The notes under the pieces: model-generated
Databases searched by the model: none
What the model was told of the DNA's origin: nothing
What the model saw: the letters and a program-made list of their open reading frames with translations, nothing else
Made by a program: the position numbers and the translations under genes
DNA from: Marinigracilibium pacificum
GTDB lineage: Bacteria; Bacteroidota; Bacteroidia; Cytophagales; Cyclobacteriaceae
Direction: 5' to 3'
Assembly: GCF_012926615.1 (NCBI RefSeq)
Contig: NZ_JABBNU010000014.1
Coordinates: 1 to 64,000, forward strand
DNA: 64,000 nucleotides
Part shown: positions 33,978 to 43,300 of the stretch, piece after piece
Numbering within the stretch: the stretch's first letter is position 1
How the letters are laid out: every line of letters begins with the position of its first letter

Positions 33978-34353
33978 GATTGCTGTGATTTGTACTATTA
34001 AGGTATTTAATGTGATTAAAGAAAACAAGTGTCTAAGTAAATTTTAATAGATATTTTATTCATATAAAGGCAGTTATGATATCTTTAATTACAGTTTGAA
34101 AAGACCGTTTATTATCATACTTAATTTTGATTTTTTCGAATTATATTATTGAATTATCATGTGCTTTGTTTTAGCTATGGTTTAATATGATGCGAAATTT
34201 CGATTGAAATAAAATAAAAGGGTAATCATTAATGTTCATTGCTAAGACTTGTTGATATTTTCTTATTTTTGTACCACAAGTTAAGAAAATTGTATCTGGT
34301 GATAATTGATGCTTTATTTATAGCCGCTGATACTCGAATTATAATAGTAAAAT
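33978..34353. other. Gene-free stretch upstream of the glycosyltransferase pair
   Basis: A 376-bp divergent intergenic region. AT-rich, with no credible gene or RNA. It holds one perfect TAnnTTTG word (TATTTTTG at 34264-34271), listed separately, and presumably the DUF2911 promoter near its left end. Confidence 0.5.
34264..34271 (+). promoter_or_regulatory. Possible -7 promoter element of the glycosyltransferase operon
   Basis: TATTTTTG matches the Bacteroidota -7 consensus TAnnTTTG fully. The -33 TTG at ideal spacing is not clear (TTG at 34249-34254 is too close). It lies 83 nt before the start of the GT2 gene. Confidence 0.35.
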
Positions 34354-35271
34354 ATGAATATTAAGACCTTTGAAAAAGGGCAGATAGATAACCCCAAATA
34401 TTCAGTATTAATTCCAACCTGGAATAGTCTAGAATATTTAAAACTTTGCATAGATTCAATCAATAAAAATTCTTATTACAAACCCGAAATTCTAATTCAT
34501 GTTAATGAAGGAGTTGACGGAACTTTGGAATGGTTAAAGGAGCAGGATTATTCTTTTAATTATTCAGAAAGTAATATAGGGGTTTGTTGGTCATTAAACG
34601 GTCTTCGTCCGTTGGTAAAGAGCGATTATATTGTTTTTATTAATGACGATATGTATGTGTGTCCTAATTGGGATAAAGAATTGTTTGATGAAATTGAATC
34701 ACTTCCGAATAATAACTTCTTTTTATCATCAACTTTACTACAGCCACGTCCATTTTGGTGCAAGAGTGTTATTTCACCTGCTGATTACGGACAGGATGTC
34801 AAGTCTTTTAAAGAAGATGAATTGCTTAAAAATTATATGAAATATGAGCATCCGGACTGGATGGGAAGTACCTGGCCACCAAATATCATACATAGGGATA
34901 TTTGGGATCTTGTAGGAGGTTATAGCATTGAATATTCACCGGGAATGTATTCTGACCCCGATTTTTCTGCAAAGTTATGGATGGCTGGCATCAGGTATTT
35001 TAAGGGAATATCTAAAAGTAGAGTATATCATTTTGAAGCTCGGTCTACCGGTAGAGTGAAGCGAAACAATGGTAGTAAGCAGTTTCTTAATAAGTGGCAT
35101 ATCACCTCATCAACCTTTATGAATAAGATATTGAAAAGAGGAGAGGTGTTTGAAGGCCCTGCTTCAATTAAAAATTCAAAGCCAATTGATTTTGATATTA
35201 AAAGAAGCAAATTGAAAAAGATCCTACAGAATTTCGGAATACCAGGAAATTCTTCAACCTTAATTGACTAA
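34354..35271 (+). CDS. Family 2 glycosyltransferase
   Basis: A 305-residue inverting glycosyltransferase with a GT-A fold, using a nucleotide-sugar donor. The N-terminal strand YSVLIPTWNSLEYLKLCIDSI (about 16-36), HVNEGVDGTLEWL and the DxD-like INDDMYVCPNW (about 94-104) are the hallmark motifs. The acceptor part has DWMGSTWPP and SDPDFSAKLWMAG. No membrane segment. It probably adds a sugar in surface polysaccharide, LPS or glycoprotein synthesis. It starts after a 376-bp upstream region, and the GT4 gene follows after a shared TAA-ATG junction, so they form a two-gene operon. Confidence 0.88.
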   Translation: MNIKTFEKGQIDNPKYSVLIPTWNSLEYLKLCIDSINKNSYYKPEILIHVNEGVDGTLEWLKEQDYSFNYSESNIGVCWSLNGLRPLVKSDYIVFINDDMYVCPNWDKELFDEIESLPNNNFFLSSTLLQPRPFWCKSVISPADYGQDVKSFKEDELLKNYMKYEHPDWMGSTWPPNIIHRDIWDLVGGYSIEYSPGMYSDPDFSAKLWMAGIRYFKGISKSRVYHFEARSTGRVKRNNGSKQFLNKWHITSSTFMNKILKRGEVFEGPASIKNSKPIDFDIKRSKLKKILQNFGIPGNSSTLID

Positions 35272-36246
35272 ATGATGAATCTAGGAGTAATTCTTCCACA
35301 TACAAAACTTTATGGAGGTGTAAAACGCTTTCTTGAATTGGGAAATATTTTTGTAAAGAATGGTCATTCTTTCACTGTTTTTACACCAGAAGGTTTAGGT
35401 CCTGATTGGTTTGATTTTACTGGTGAAATGGCAAAGCTGGAAGACATCAATGATCATTCGATGGATGCAGTTTTTCTAACAGAGATCCGATATGTTGATA
35501 TTCTGGCAAATAGTAATGCAAAAAGGAAGGTTTTCTATCACGTAAGAGAAAATGAACCAATGAAAAAGGTTCTTAAGCATCCTGAAATTGAGGTTTTTGC
35601 ATGTTCATCAAACATATTTGAGCACGATAGAAAAAGGTTTAAATTAGAGCCATTTAAGGCTATTGGCGGAATTGATACAACGCGATACCAGCCCAAAGAG
35701 ATTTCAGAAGAACAACCGGACACAATTACGATAATGATGTATGGCAGACTTTCTGAAAAAAGAAAGGGAACCATGATTGCTGTCAAGGCTTGTGAGATGA
35801 TCTATAAGAAAAATAAAAACATTAAACTTTTATTGTTTGATTCTCCGGTAGATGAAAAATCAAAAAGGATGATAGAAGAATTTAATACTAAGATTCCTTA
35901 TGATTTTGTTTTAAATCATCCGTTTGATAAAAATACTGAGCTTTTTCATCGAGCAGATATTTTTGTGGCTGTAGAAAAGCGTGCAGGTTGGGCGAATACA
36001 GTTGCAGAAGCGATGGCTTGTGGTATTCCAGTAGTTGCTACCGAATCTGGAACCAAGGATCTACTGATTCCTGGAGAAACAGGAGTTTTGGTGAAGAGAA
36101 ACAGATGGTCAGTTAAAAAAGGTATAGAATCAATTTTAAAGGATCCGAAGAAAAGGAAAGAATTCGGGAAAAAAGGTAGAAATAAAATAGAAGAGTTTGA
36201 TTGGAATAAGTTAGCTGGTGTAATTATTAATCATTTACAAAGCTAA
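35272..36246 (+). CDS. Family 4 glycosyltransferase
   Basis: A 324-residue retaining GT-B type enzyme. The N-terminal half starts MNLGVILPHTKLYGGVKRFLELGNIF with the glycine-rich loop; the C-terminal donor-binding half has MYGRLSEKRKGTMIAVKA and the EX7E-type motif in EKRAGWANTVAEAMACGIPVVATESG (about 226-262). Length is short but complete for GT4. It directly follows the GT2 gene (the stop codon ends one base before the ATG), so it is translationally linked. Likely the next step in the same glycan. A 13-bp bidirectional terminator follows. Confidence 0.88.
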   Translation: MMNLGVILPHTKLYGGVKRFLELGNIFVKNGHSFTVFTPEGLGPDWFDFTGEMAKLEDINDHSMDAVFLTEIRYVDILANSNAKRKVFYHVRENEPMKKVLKHPEIEVFACSSNIFEHDRKRFKLEPFKAIGGIDTTRYQPKEISEEQPDTITIMMYGRLSEKRKGTMIAVKACEMIYKKNKNIKLLLFDSPVDEKSKRMIEEFNTKIPYDFVLNHPFDKNTELFHRADIFVAVEKRAGWANTVAEAMACGIPVVATESGTKDLLIPGETGVLVKRNRWSVKKGIESILKDPKKRKEFGKKGRNKIEEFDWNKLAGVIINHLQS

Positions 36247-36266
36247 ATCTAGTTATTATAGAAAAT

Positions 36267-36309
36267 AAAAAAGGTTTGATTATCGATATTAGATTCTCAA
36301 ACCTTTTTT
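36267..36309. terminator. Bidirectional terminator between convergent glycosyltransferase genes
   Basis: A perfect 13-bp inverted repeat (36267-36279 with 36297-36309, core GGTTTGA/TCAAACC) with A6 and T6 at the ends and a 17-nt loop. It can end transcription of both the plus-strand pair and the minus-strand gene. Confidence 0.85.
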
Positions 36310-36335
36310 TATGATTATGAATTATTGAAGTTCAA

Positions 36336-37463
36336 TTATTTCATTAAGCTGTTATAACAGTTCATTATTTTCTGAGCAGCTATTTCCGCACTGAATATTT
36401 GAGCATGCTCAATTCCTTTGGAAATCATTTCTTTCTGAAGGTCTTCACTATCTAAAACTTTTGTAATAGCATTAGCAATTTCTTCAGGGGAGTAGGGGTC
36501 AAAGTACTCAGCAGCATTTCCTCCAGCTTCAGGAATAGAACTGGTATTTGATGCTAATACAGGTGTTCTGCTATTCAATGCTTCAATAACAGGTATGCCA
36601 AAACCTTCGTAAAGTGAAGGATAAATAAAAGCATTGGAAAGCTGGTAAAGCGCAGCAAGATCATTATCGTTAACATTTCTCAAAAAGTAGAAATATTTTT
36701 GTAATCCTTTTGCCCTGATCATTTCTATTGATTCCTTTTTATACCTTTTTCCTGAACCGACAATAACCACCGGAATTTTACTTTCTTCAGGTAAGGCTTC
36801 AATAGCTTTGATTAACCCCTTCAGGTTTTTTCTATCGTTGATTGTACCGACAAATAGAAGGAATTCAGAAGGTAATTTATATTTATTTTTCACCATCTCT
36901 AATTCAGATGATGGTAATTCTTTTTTGAACTGCTCTCCACAAGCCTGATAAATCACGTCAATCTTTTCTTCCGGAGTACTATAATATTTCATTATATCTT
37001 GCTTGGCACTTTTACTGATGGCAACGATTCTATCAGATTTAATACAAGCACTTTGACATTTATATTCATAAATTTTTCGGTCTATGAAAGGGAAATGTTC
37101 AGGATGTATTTTGAAAATCAGGTCATGAATTGTTACGATACTTTTAATTCGTGCACTCTGGATATTTGATGGTAATTCATTACTTAATCCATGATAAATA
37201 TCTAGGTCTTTTTCTTTCAGGATTTTGGTAATGCCATAGGTTCTCCAATATGCCTTCATACTTTTGTCAGGTTGTATGATTTGATATTGGTCAGAACTCT
37301 TAAAATGATCTACTACAGGTTTGTCTTTTACTTTTGGTGTGAATAAAAATAATTTGTTGTCCGGATAATTATCCGCAATGCTTTTAATTAAAGTCCTTGA
37401 ATAGTTACCAAGTCCAGTGAAATTATTAAAAGCTCGTTTTGCATCGTAACCGATCTTAAACAT
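36336..37463 (-). CDS. Family 4 glycosyltransferase, convergent
   Basis: A 375-residue GT-B fold glycosyltransferase of the GT4 family. The N-terminal half begins IGYDAKRAFNNFTGLGNYSRTL, with the glycine-rich substrate loop, and IVTIHDLIFKIHPEHFPFIDR in the middle. The C-terminal half has FVGTINDRKNLKGLIKAI and the donor signature PSLYEGFGIPVIEALNSRTPVLAS (about 285-309), with EAGGNAAEYFDP after. The type is often a mannosyl- or rhamnosyltransferase, but the sugar cannot be read from sequence. Convergent to the GT2-GT4 pair; probably part of the same glycan locus under separate control. Confidence 0.88.
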   Translation of the reverse strand: MFKIGYDAKRAFNNFTGLGNYSRTLIKSIADNYPDNKLFLFTPKVKDKPVVDHFKSSDQYQIIQPDKSMKAYWRTYGITKILKEKDLDIYHGLSNELPSNIQSARIKSIVTIHDLIFKIHPEHFPFIDRKIYEYKCQSACIKSDRIVAISKSAKQDIMKYYSTPEEKIDVIYQACGEQFKKELPSSELEMVKNKYKLPSEFLLFVGTINDRKNLKGLIKAIEALPEESKIPVVIVGSGKRYKKESIEMIRAKGLQKYFYFLRNVNDNDLAALYQLSNAFIYPSLYEGFGIPVIEALNSRTPVLASNTSSIPEAGGNAAEYFDPYSPEEIANAITKVLDSEDLQKEMISKGIEHAQIFSAEIAAQKIMNCYNSLMK

Positions 37464-37545
37464 AAAAATGGTTGGGGTTGGTGAATGTTACATAAATAGT
37501 ATTATTCTCATCAATAATATTAAAATATTGGTAATTACCAAAATT

Positions 37546-38250
37546 TTATTGCTCACTATCGACAAGTTTTCTGGTTATTTTCAAAAATCCTGCTGCAATT
37601 AATAGTTGTGCAAGGCAATATGTACTCATTATCAAAAGTCCAGCCATTGGTAATGCTGTTCCAAATGCATTAATAGCTAACAGGCTATCAGAAAGTACAA
37701 ATAGACAAACACCAATGAATATGATTTTGTTTTGAGATGTCACCTGATTACCGTATCCTGATGCAAAAATTGCATGAAAGGCCAGTACAATGCCATATAT
37801 TGTAACAGGGAAAGTCATATCAATTGCCACAGTGGGCAAAATGATATAAAGCAGGACCAAAGTATAGGAGACAATGCCTATGACAACTAATATCGGGACT
37901 TTAGAAATAATTTGTTTAGTCGTGATATCGGTATACTTGTGGTAAGATATGATGTAAGCCAGATGGCTGAATAGAAATGCAATAAGACCAAGTAAAAAGT
38001 ACAGGGAATTGTCTCCCTGAAAGATTAATAGTATATCTCCAAGCCAGCTAAGTCCCAGGGCTACAATTATCCAGAAACTTATAGGGAGATTAATTTTTTT
38101 TGAATTTTGGATATAGAATACTGCCACGGAAGGTATTATTAATGCCTTCGAGATGTGGGTGATTAGCTTTAGATCAAGGGTAAGGGCAATAAGATGAGTT
38201 AAAGTAACAAAAATAAAAAAAATCGGAAGTGAGGTTTTTTCAGTTTTCAT
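37546..38250 (-). CDS. YhhN/TMEM86-family lysoplasmalogenase-like membrane protein
   Basis: A 234-residue integral membrane protein with about eight hydrophobic helices. It has the family motif SFWIIVALGLSWLGDILLIFQGDNSLYFLLGLIAFLFSHLAYIISY (about residues 56-101) with the conserved Asp, and a second FVLSDSLLAINAF segment. Family members (lysoplasmalogenase YhhN) hydrolyse the vinyl-ether bond of lysoplasmalogens; in aerobic bacteria the role is not settled. Co-directional with rnhA upstream (11 nt). Confidence 0.85.
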   Translation of the reverse strand: MKTEKTSLPIFFIFVTLTHLIALTLDLKLITHISKALIIPSVAVFYIQNSKKINLPISFWIIVALGLSWLGDILLIFQGDNSLYFLLGLIAFLFSHLAYIISYHKYTDITTKQIISKVPILVVIGIVSYTLVLLYIILPTVAIDMTFPVTIYGIVLAFHAIFASGYGNQVTSQNKIIFIGVCLFVLSDSLLAINAFGTALPMAGLLIMSTYCLAQLLIAAGFLKITRKLVDSEQ

Positions 38251-38260
38251 TTAAAAGGGT

Positions 38261-38734
38261 TTAAAACATATTTGAGTTACCTTCCTGCTCTCTCTCAAAC
38301 CCCTCATCAATTTTTAAGTCATTACTCTCTGCAGCTTGAACAGCAAGTTCATCACAACGTTCATTAAGTGGATTACCGGCATGTCCTTTTACCCAAACAA
38401 ATTTCACATTGTGTTTTTTGTATAAAGGTATAAATTTTCTCCAAAGGTCAGCATTTTTTTTGCCATTAAATCCTTTTTTTACCCATCCCCAAATCCAACC
38501 TTTACTAACTGAATCAACAACATATTTACTATCACTATATACAGTAACATCCCAGCCTTCTTTTTTTATTTGTTCAAGGCCTTTGATAACTGCCAGAAGT
38601 TCCATTCGATTGTTTGTTGTTCGTCTAAAACCTTCTGATAATTCTTTTTTGTGATGCTTGTGTAGTAACACTGTGCCATATCCTCCCGGGCCAGGGTTTC
38701 CTCTGGATGATCCATCTGTGTAAATCGTAATCAT
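38261..38734 (-). CDS. rnhA: Ribonuclease HI
   Basis: A 157-residue enzyme that degrades the RNA strand of RNA-DNA hybrids with Mg2+. The catalytic acidic residues are visible: Asp7 (YTDGSSRGNPG), Glu45 (NNRMELLAV), Asp68 (YSDSKYVVD), and the last Asp in ERCDELA, with the His of WVKGHAGN. The basic protrusion WGWVKKGFNGKKNADLW is present. Length equals E. coli RnhA (155). Its start overlaps the marC-like stop by 4 bp (ATGA-type), so the two are translationally coupled. Confidence 0.96.
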   Translation of the reverse strand: MITIYTDGSSRGNPGPGGYGTVLLHKHHKKELSEGFRRTTNNRMELLAVIKGLEQIKKEGWDVTVYSDSKYVVDSVSKGWIWGWVKKGFNGKKNADLWRKFIPLYKKHNVKFVWVKGHAGNPLNERCDELAVQAAESNDLKIDEGFEREQEGNSNMF

Positions 38735-39303
38735 AGGGCTCCAATGTTTGTTTTTATCAATTTGATTGATATTGCGAGTAATATTATTCCAAAAACTTTA
38801 CGCATAACACTGAACCCACCAGGACCAATTTTTTTACCAAGCCAAGCTGATGATTTTAATACGATGAAAACAAAAATCAAGTTAAGTACAACGCCAGCCA
38901 GAATATTTTGGGTTGCATATTCTGCTCTTAACGAAACAAGTGTAGTCAAAGTACCAGCTCCGGCAATTAAAGGAAATGCCAATGGTACAATGCTCGCCCC
39001 GGAAGTATCAATATCTTCTGATTTAAAGAAATTATGGCCCAAAATCATTTCCATACCTATGATTATCATCACAACTGCTCCGGCAAGAGCGAATGACTGA
39101 ACATCAATACCAAAAAGCGTTAACAATCTTTCTCCAACAAATAAAAATGCTATCATGATAGCTGCCGAAACCAATGTAGCTTTAACCGAGTCTATATGCC
39201 CGTGTTGTTTTCGAAGGTCGATGATGATTGGAACACTACCTAATATGTCTATCACAGAGAATAGGATCAATGTGACTGAAATGATCTCTTTAAAATTTAA
39301 CAT
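38731..39303 (-). CDS. MarC family integral membrane protein
   Basis: A 190-residue protein with six predicted membrane helices. The family motif at the start is LILFSVIDILGSVPIIIDL, later MEMILGHNFF and IVPLAFPLIAGAGTLTTLVSL, and the end is typical (GGFSVMRKVFGIILLAISIKLI). The MarC family has no proven transport activity in spite of the name; UPF0056 describes the same group. Followed immediately by rnhA with a 4-bp overlap. Confidence 0.88.
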   Translation of the reverse strand: MLNFKEIISVTLILFSVIDILGSVPIIIDLRKQHGHIDSVKATLVSAAIMIAFLFVGERLLTLFGIDVQSFALAGAVVMIIIGMEMILGHNFFKSEDIDTSGASIVPLAFPLIAGAGTLTTLVSLRAEYATQNILAGVVLNLIFVFIVLKSSAWLGKKIGPGGFSVMRKVFGIILLAISIKLIKTNIGAL

Positions 39304-39315
39304 TAATGAATTGCG

Positions 39316-40374
39316 TTAAATAATTTCTAAAAAACTCAATAATTTATTTACTTCCTTTTTCTTTAAAGCCGGAAAGTTAGCAATTCTGAAGGTTTCATCC
39401 TTCCAATTACCATACCCTTTTCCTAAAATTATCTCGGCATCTTCTGCCAGGTTGTGAATAGAGTCTTTAGTAGAAAGATATTTTAATGCTAAAACTGTAA
39501 TCGATCTTTTAGATTTTTCTTCAATAAGCCATTCTAATGAAGGGTTGTTGTTTATTTTAGAATTGATTTTTTTGTATCGGGATCTTAATTCTTTTTCAAC
39601 CTTTTCAATGTTATTTCTCTTACTCATTACCCTATTTAGTAGATAAATATTGAGAATGTTTGGTGTATGAGTTGTTTGAAATTTCTTTGCCTGATTGATA
39701 ATATTGACAAGGCTGTTATAGTGATCAGTATTGTTTAATTCGTAAGCTCTTTCTAATGCTCTTGGAGATAAAACCATTACACCTAATCCCGCAGGCAATC
39801 CGAAACACTTTTGTACACTTGCATACCAGATATCAGCCAGATTAAAAGGTAATTTATATCCTGCCATAGAAGATGTAGCATCAACACAAATGATGGCTTT
39901 GCCCTGTACTTGCCTGAGTGCTAAAATCTCCTCATAACTTAAGGCTGTTCCATTAGAGGTTTCATTGTGAGTAATACAAAATGTATCTGCCTTGATCTCT
40001 TGAATCTCGCTTATTGGAAGGTCTTTATTTAAATCGAAGCTTAAAGATTCTGTCTTGTAGCCTAATTTCGATGTGTTATTGAACCATTTTTCTCCAAATG
40101 ACCCATTAAAGCAATGAACACTTTTCTTTTTTATGATGGATTGTGCAATTATCTGCCAACATTCTGTTGCTGAACTGACAAACGCAATAGTATAATCAGC
40201 GGGAATGTTAAGGTTCTTTTTTAACATTCCCACTGTTGATTTATATAAGTCAATAACTTGTGGACTTCTGTGATTGAAACTCATGAACCCTTCATCATAA
40301 GCATCACGCAAATACTTGGGTATTCGGCGATCTACTCGTGAAGGTCCAGGGAGCAAAAACAGTTTTTCACTCAT
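39316..40374 (-). CDS. Class V aminotransferase (phosphoserine/alanine-glyoxylate type)
   Basis: A 352-residue PLP-dependent enzyme. The start MSEKLFLLPGPSRVDRR resembles the LLxPGP motif of serine/alanine-glyoxylate and phosphoserine aminotransferases. The PLP-binding Lys lies in YASVQKCFGLPAG (about residue 190), with the preceding DATSSMAGYKL Asp that contacts the pyridine nitrogen. SSATECWQIIAQSI binds phosphate. The neighbour purL overlaps its start by 4 bp, so the genes are co-transcribed; a link between serine/glycine supply and purine synthesis is suggested but not shown. The exact substrate is undecided. Confidence 0.85.
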   Translation of the reverse strand: MSEKLFLLPGPSRVDRRIPKYLRDAYDEGFMSFNHRSPQVIDLYKSTVGMLKKNLNIPADYTIAFVSSATECWQIIAQSIIKKKSVHCFNGSFGEKWFNNTSKLGYKTESLSFDLNKDLPISEIQEIKADTFCITHNETSNGTALSYEEILALRQVQGKAIICVDATSSMAGYKLPFNLADIWYASVQKCFGLPAGLGVMVLSPRALERAYELNNTDHYNSLVNIINQAKKFQTTHTPNILNIYLLNRVMSKRNNIEKVEKELRSRYKKINSKINNNPSLEWLIEEKSKRSITVLALKYLSTKDSIHNLAEDAEIILGKGYGNWKDETFRIANFPALKKKEVNKLLSFLEII

Positions 40375-43300
40375 TTGTTATTGTTTTCTATCCATTGTTT
40401 AGCATTTACGAAAGCTTCTACCCAAGGAGTAATCTCATCATTTTTGTTTTCTTCTGAGATGTATGCCCAGTTCCATGGGAATAAACTTCTTTCAAGGTGT
40501 GGCATCATTGCTAAATGACGTCCATCCTTACTGCTTACTGCAGCTGTGTCATATTGAGAGCCGTTAGGGTTACCAGGGTATCCCGAATAGGAGTATTTTC
40601 CAACAATATTAAAGTTGTCTTCCTCGCCTTCGAATACAAATTTACCTTCCCCGTGAGCTACCCATACACCAAGTCTGGTTCCTGATAATGATTTTAACAT
40701 TACTGTGTCATTATCAGGGATTGTCATGTTTACGAAACCAGATTCAAATTTATGTGAATCATTATGGTGCATAGTCGGATGTGAATCACCCATTTCAGGC
40801 CATAATAATCCAAGTTCCATCATTAATTGGCATCCATTACAAACACCTAAACTTAATGTGTCTTCTCTTTTGTAGAAGTTGTGAAGTGCCTCGTTTGCTT
40901 TCTCATTGAATTTAAATGCTCCGGCCCATCCTTTAGCAGAACCAAGAACATCTGAGTTACTAAACCCACCAACGAATACAATCATGTTCACATCTTCAAG
41001 AGTTTCTCTTCCGGAGATAAGGTCTGTCATATGGACATCTTTAACATCGAATCCAGCCAGGTAAAGTGCCCAGGCCATTTCTCTGTCACCATTAACTCCT
41101 TTTTCTCTAATGATTGCAGCTTTAATGTTGTTTTTTTCTCTTCTATCCGGGTTTATGCCTTTTGAAGCATATGAACCAACGAAGTTTTCAGGGAATTTGA
41201 ACTCAAGTTTTTGCTCAGGAATATTATTATATCTTTCTTCGGCTAGTTTAGCTCCACTCTGTTGCTGGTCTAGCAAATAAGAAGATCTCATCCATAGCTT
41301 TCGAAGATATGATACACTTTGAGAAATATTTACATCTTCTTTAGTAATATCAATTGTACCTGAAGTATTTGGATTTCCTATGTTGATCGCCTTCAATCCC
41401 ATGTCTTTGAAAGCTGCGATAACTTCCTCACCATAAGTAGTCTGAACGATTACACCAGGGTTTTCACTAAACAAGGCCGTAACCAAATCAGATTTTAAAT
41501 CAGATAAATCTATGTTTACACCAACTTCTGATGATCCGAAACACATTTCAGCGATTGCAGTAAACAAACCACCTGAAGAAATATCATGACCCGCCATTAT
41601 CTTACCTTGCTTGATAAGTTTCTGAAGGGTTTTAAAAGTGTCTTTAAAGTAATTAACATCAACATCCGGGCATTGATCACCAATTTTACCTAATAACTGA
41701 GCAAATGATGATCCTCCTAATTGTTGTTTTTTATTACTGAAATCAATATAAATGATGTCAGTATTATCATCCGGTTGAAGTACCGGTTCAATAGTTTTTC
41801 TGATGTTTTCTACTTCACCTATTGCTGAAATGATAACTGTACCCGGTGAATAAACTTTGCCATCTTTATATTTCTGGGTCATTGAAAGCGAATCTTTTCC
41901 CGTAGGAACATTGATTCCTAATTCAACACAGAAATCACTGACTGCTTCAACAGCATCATAAAGTCTGGCATCTTCTCCAGGGTTGTTGCAAGGCCACATC
42001 CAGTTAGCACTAAGGCTGATTCCTTCTAATCCGGAAGTAAGTGGTGCCCAAACAATATTAGTTAATGCCTCTGCAATAGAAAGTCTTGAGCCCGCGGCAG
42101 ATGAAATCAATCCTGGAACCGGTGCATGGCCTATTGAAGTTGCAGTACCTTTAACTCCTTGATAATCTGCTGCGATTACAGCAACGTTATTTAAAGGGAT
42201 TTGAATTTCACCGGCAGTTTGCTGCTTTGCTACTTTTCCTGTTACTGATCTGTCAACTTTGTTAGTTAACCAGTCTTTACTGGCCACTGCTTCAATTTGA
42301 AGAATATCTTCAATATATTTTCCTAATAGGGAAGTACTATATTTTATAGGTCCAAACTCAGGTTTGATATTGGTGTCTTCCATAATTGTCTGAGGAGACG
42401 AACCAAAAAAGTGACTTAGCTTTAAGTCAATTGGGTTTTTGTCTTTTTTTCCTTTGAATACAAGTCTCATGTCGCCAGTGATTTCCCCAACTTTGTATAG
42501 AGGAGCTCTTTCGCGTTCTGAAACTTTCTTAAGTGTTTCAAAGTCCTTTTCTTTCATGATCAGTCCCATTCTTTCCTGAGATTCGTTTCCGATAATCTCC
42601 TTTTCAGAAAGAGTCGGATCACCAACTGGAAGTTTGCCTACTTCAATCTCTCCACCTTTTTCTTCAACTAACTCAGATAAGCAGTTAAGGTGTCCGCCTG
42701 CACCATGGTCATGAATTGAAACGATTGGATTCTCATCACTTTCGGCCATTGCACGAATAGCATTGTAAACCCTTTTTTGCATTTCAGGATTTGAACGCTG
42801 AATTGCATTAAGTTCGATAGCATTCGCAAATTCTCCGGTAGCTACAGACGATACTGCACTACCACCCATTCCGATTCGGTAGTTGTCGCCACCCATAACG
42901 ATAATTTTATCGCCAGTTTCAGGAGTTGCTTTTAAGCTATCAACTTTTTTACCGTATCCGATACCTCCTGCAAGCATGATTACTTTATCAAAGCCCCAGT
43001 GTGTATCGTTTTCTTTATGTTCAAATGTCAGTAAGGATCCACAGATTAATGGTTGCCCAAACTTGTTACCAAAATCGCTGGCACCATTTGAAGCCTTAAT
43101 CATAATTTCAAGTGGTGTCTGATATAACCATTCTCTTGGCTGAGTGTGGTTTTCCCAACTGCGGTTTGACTCAGTTCTTGAATATGAAGTCATGTATACA
43201 GCAGTACCGGCAACTGGCATTGATCCTTTTCCACCCGCAATTCTATCTCTGATCTCACCACCCGAACCTGTTGCAGCACCATTAAATGGCTCAACAGTGG

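Noticed and set aside
33978-34028. Longer N-terminus for the DUF2911 protein
   Set aside because: It would put a second hydrophobic stretch before the normal signal peptide; the ATG at 33977 is a better start.
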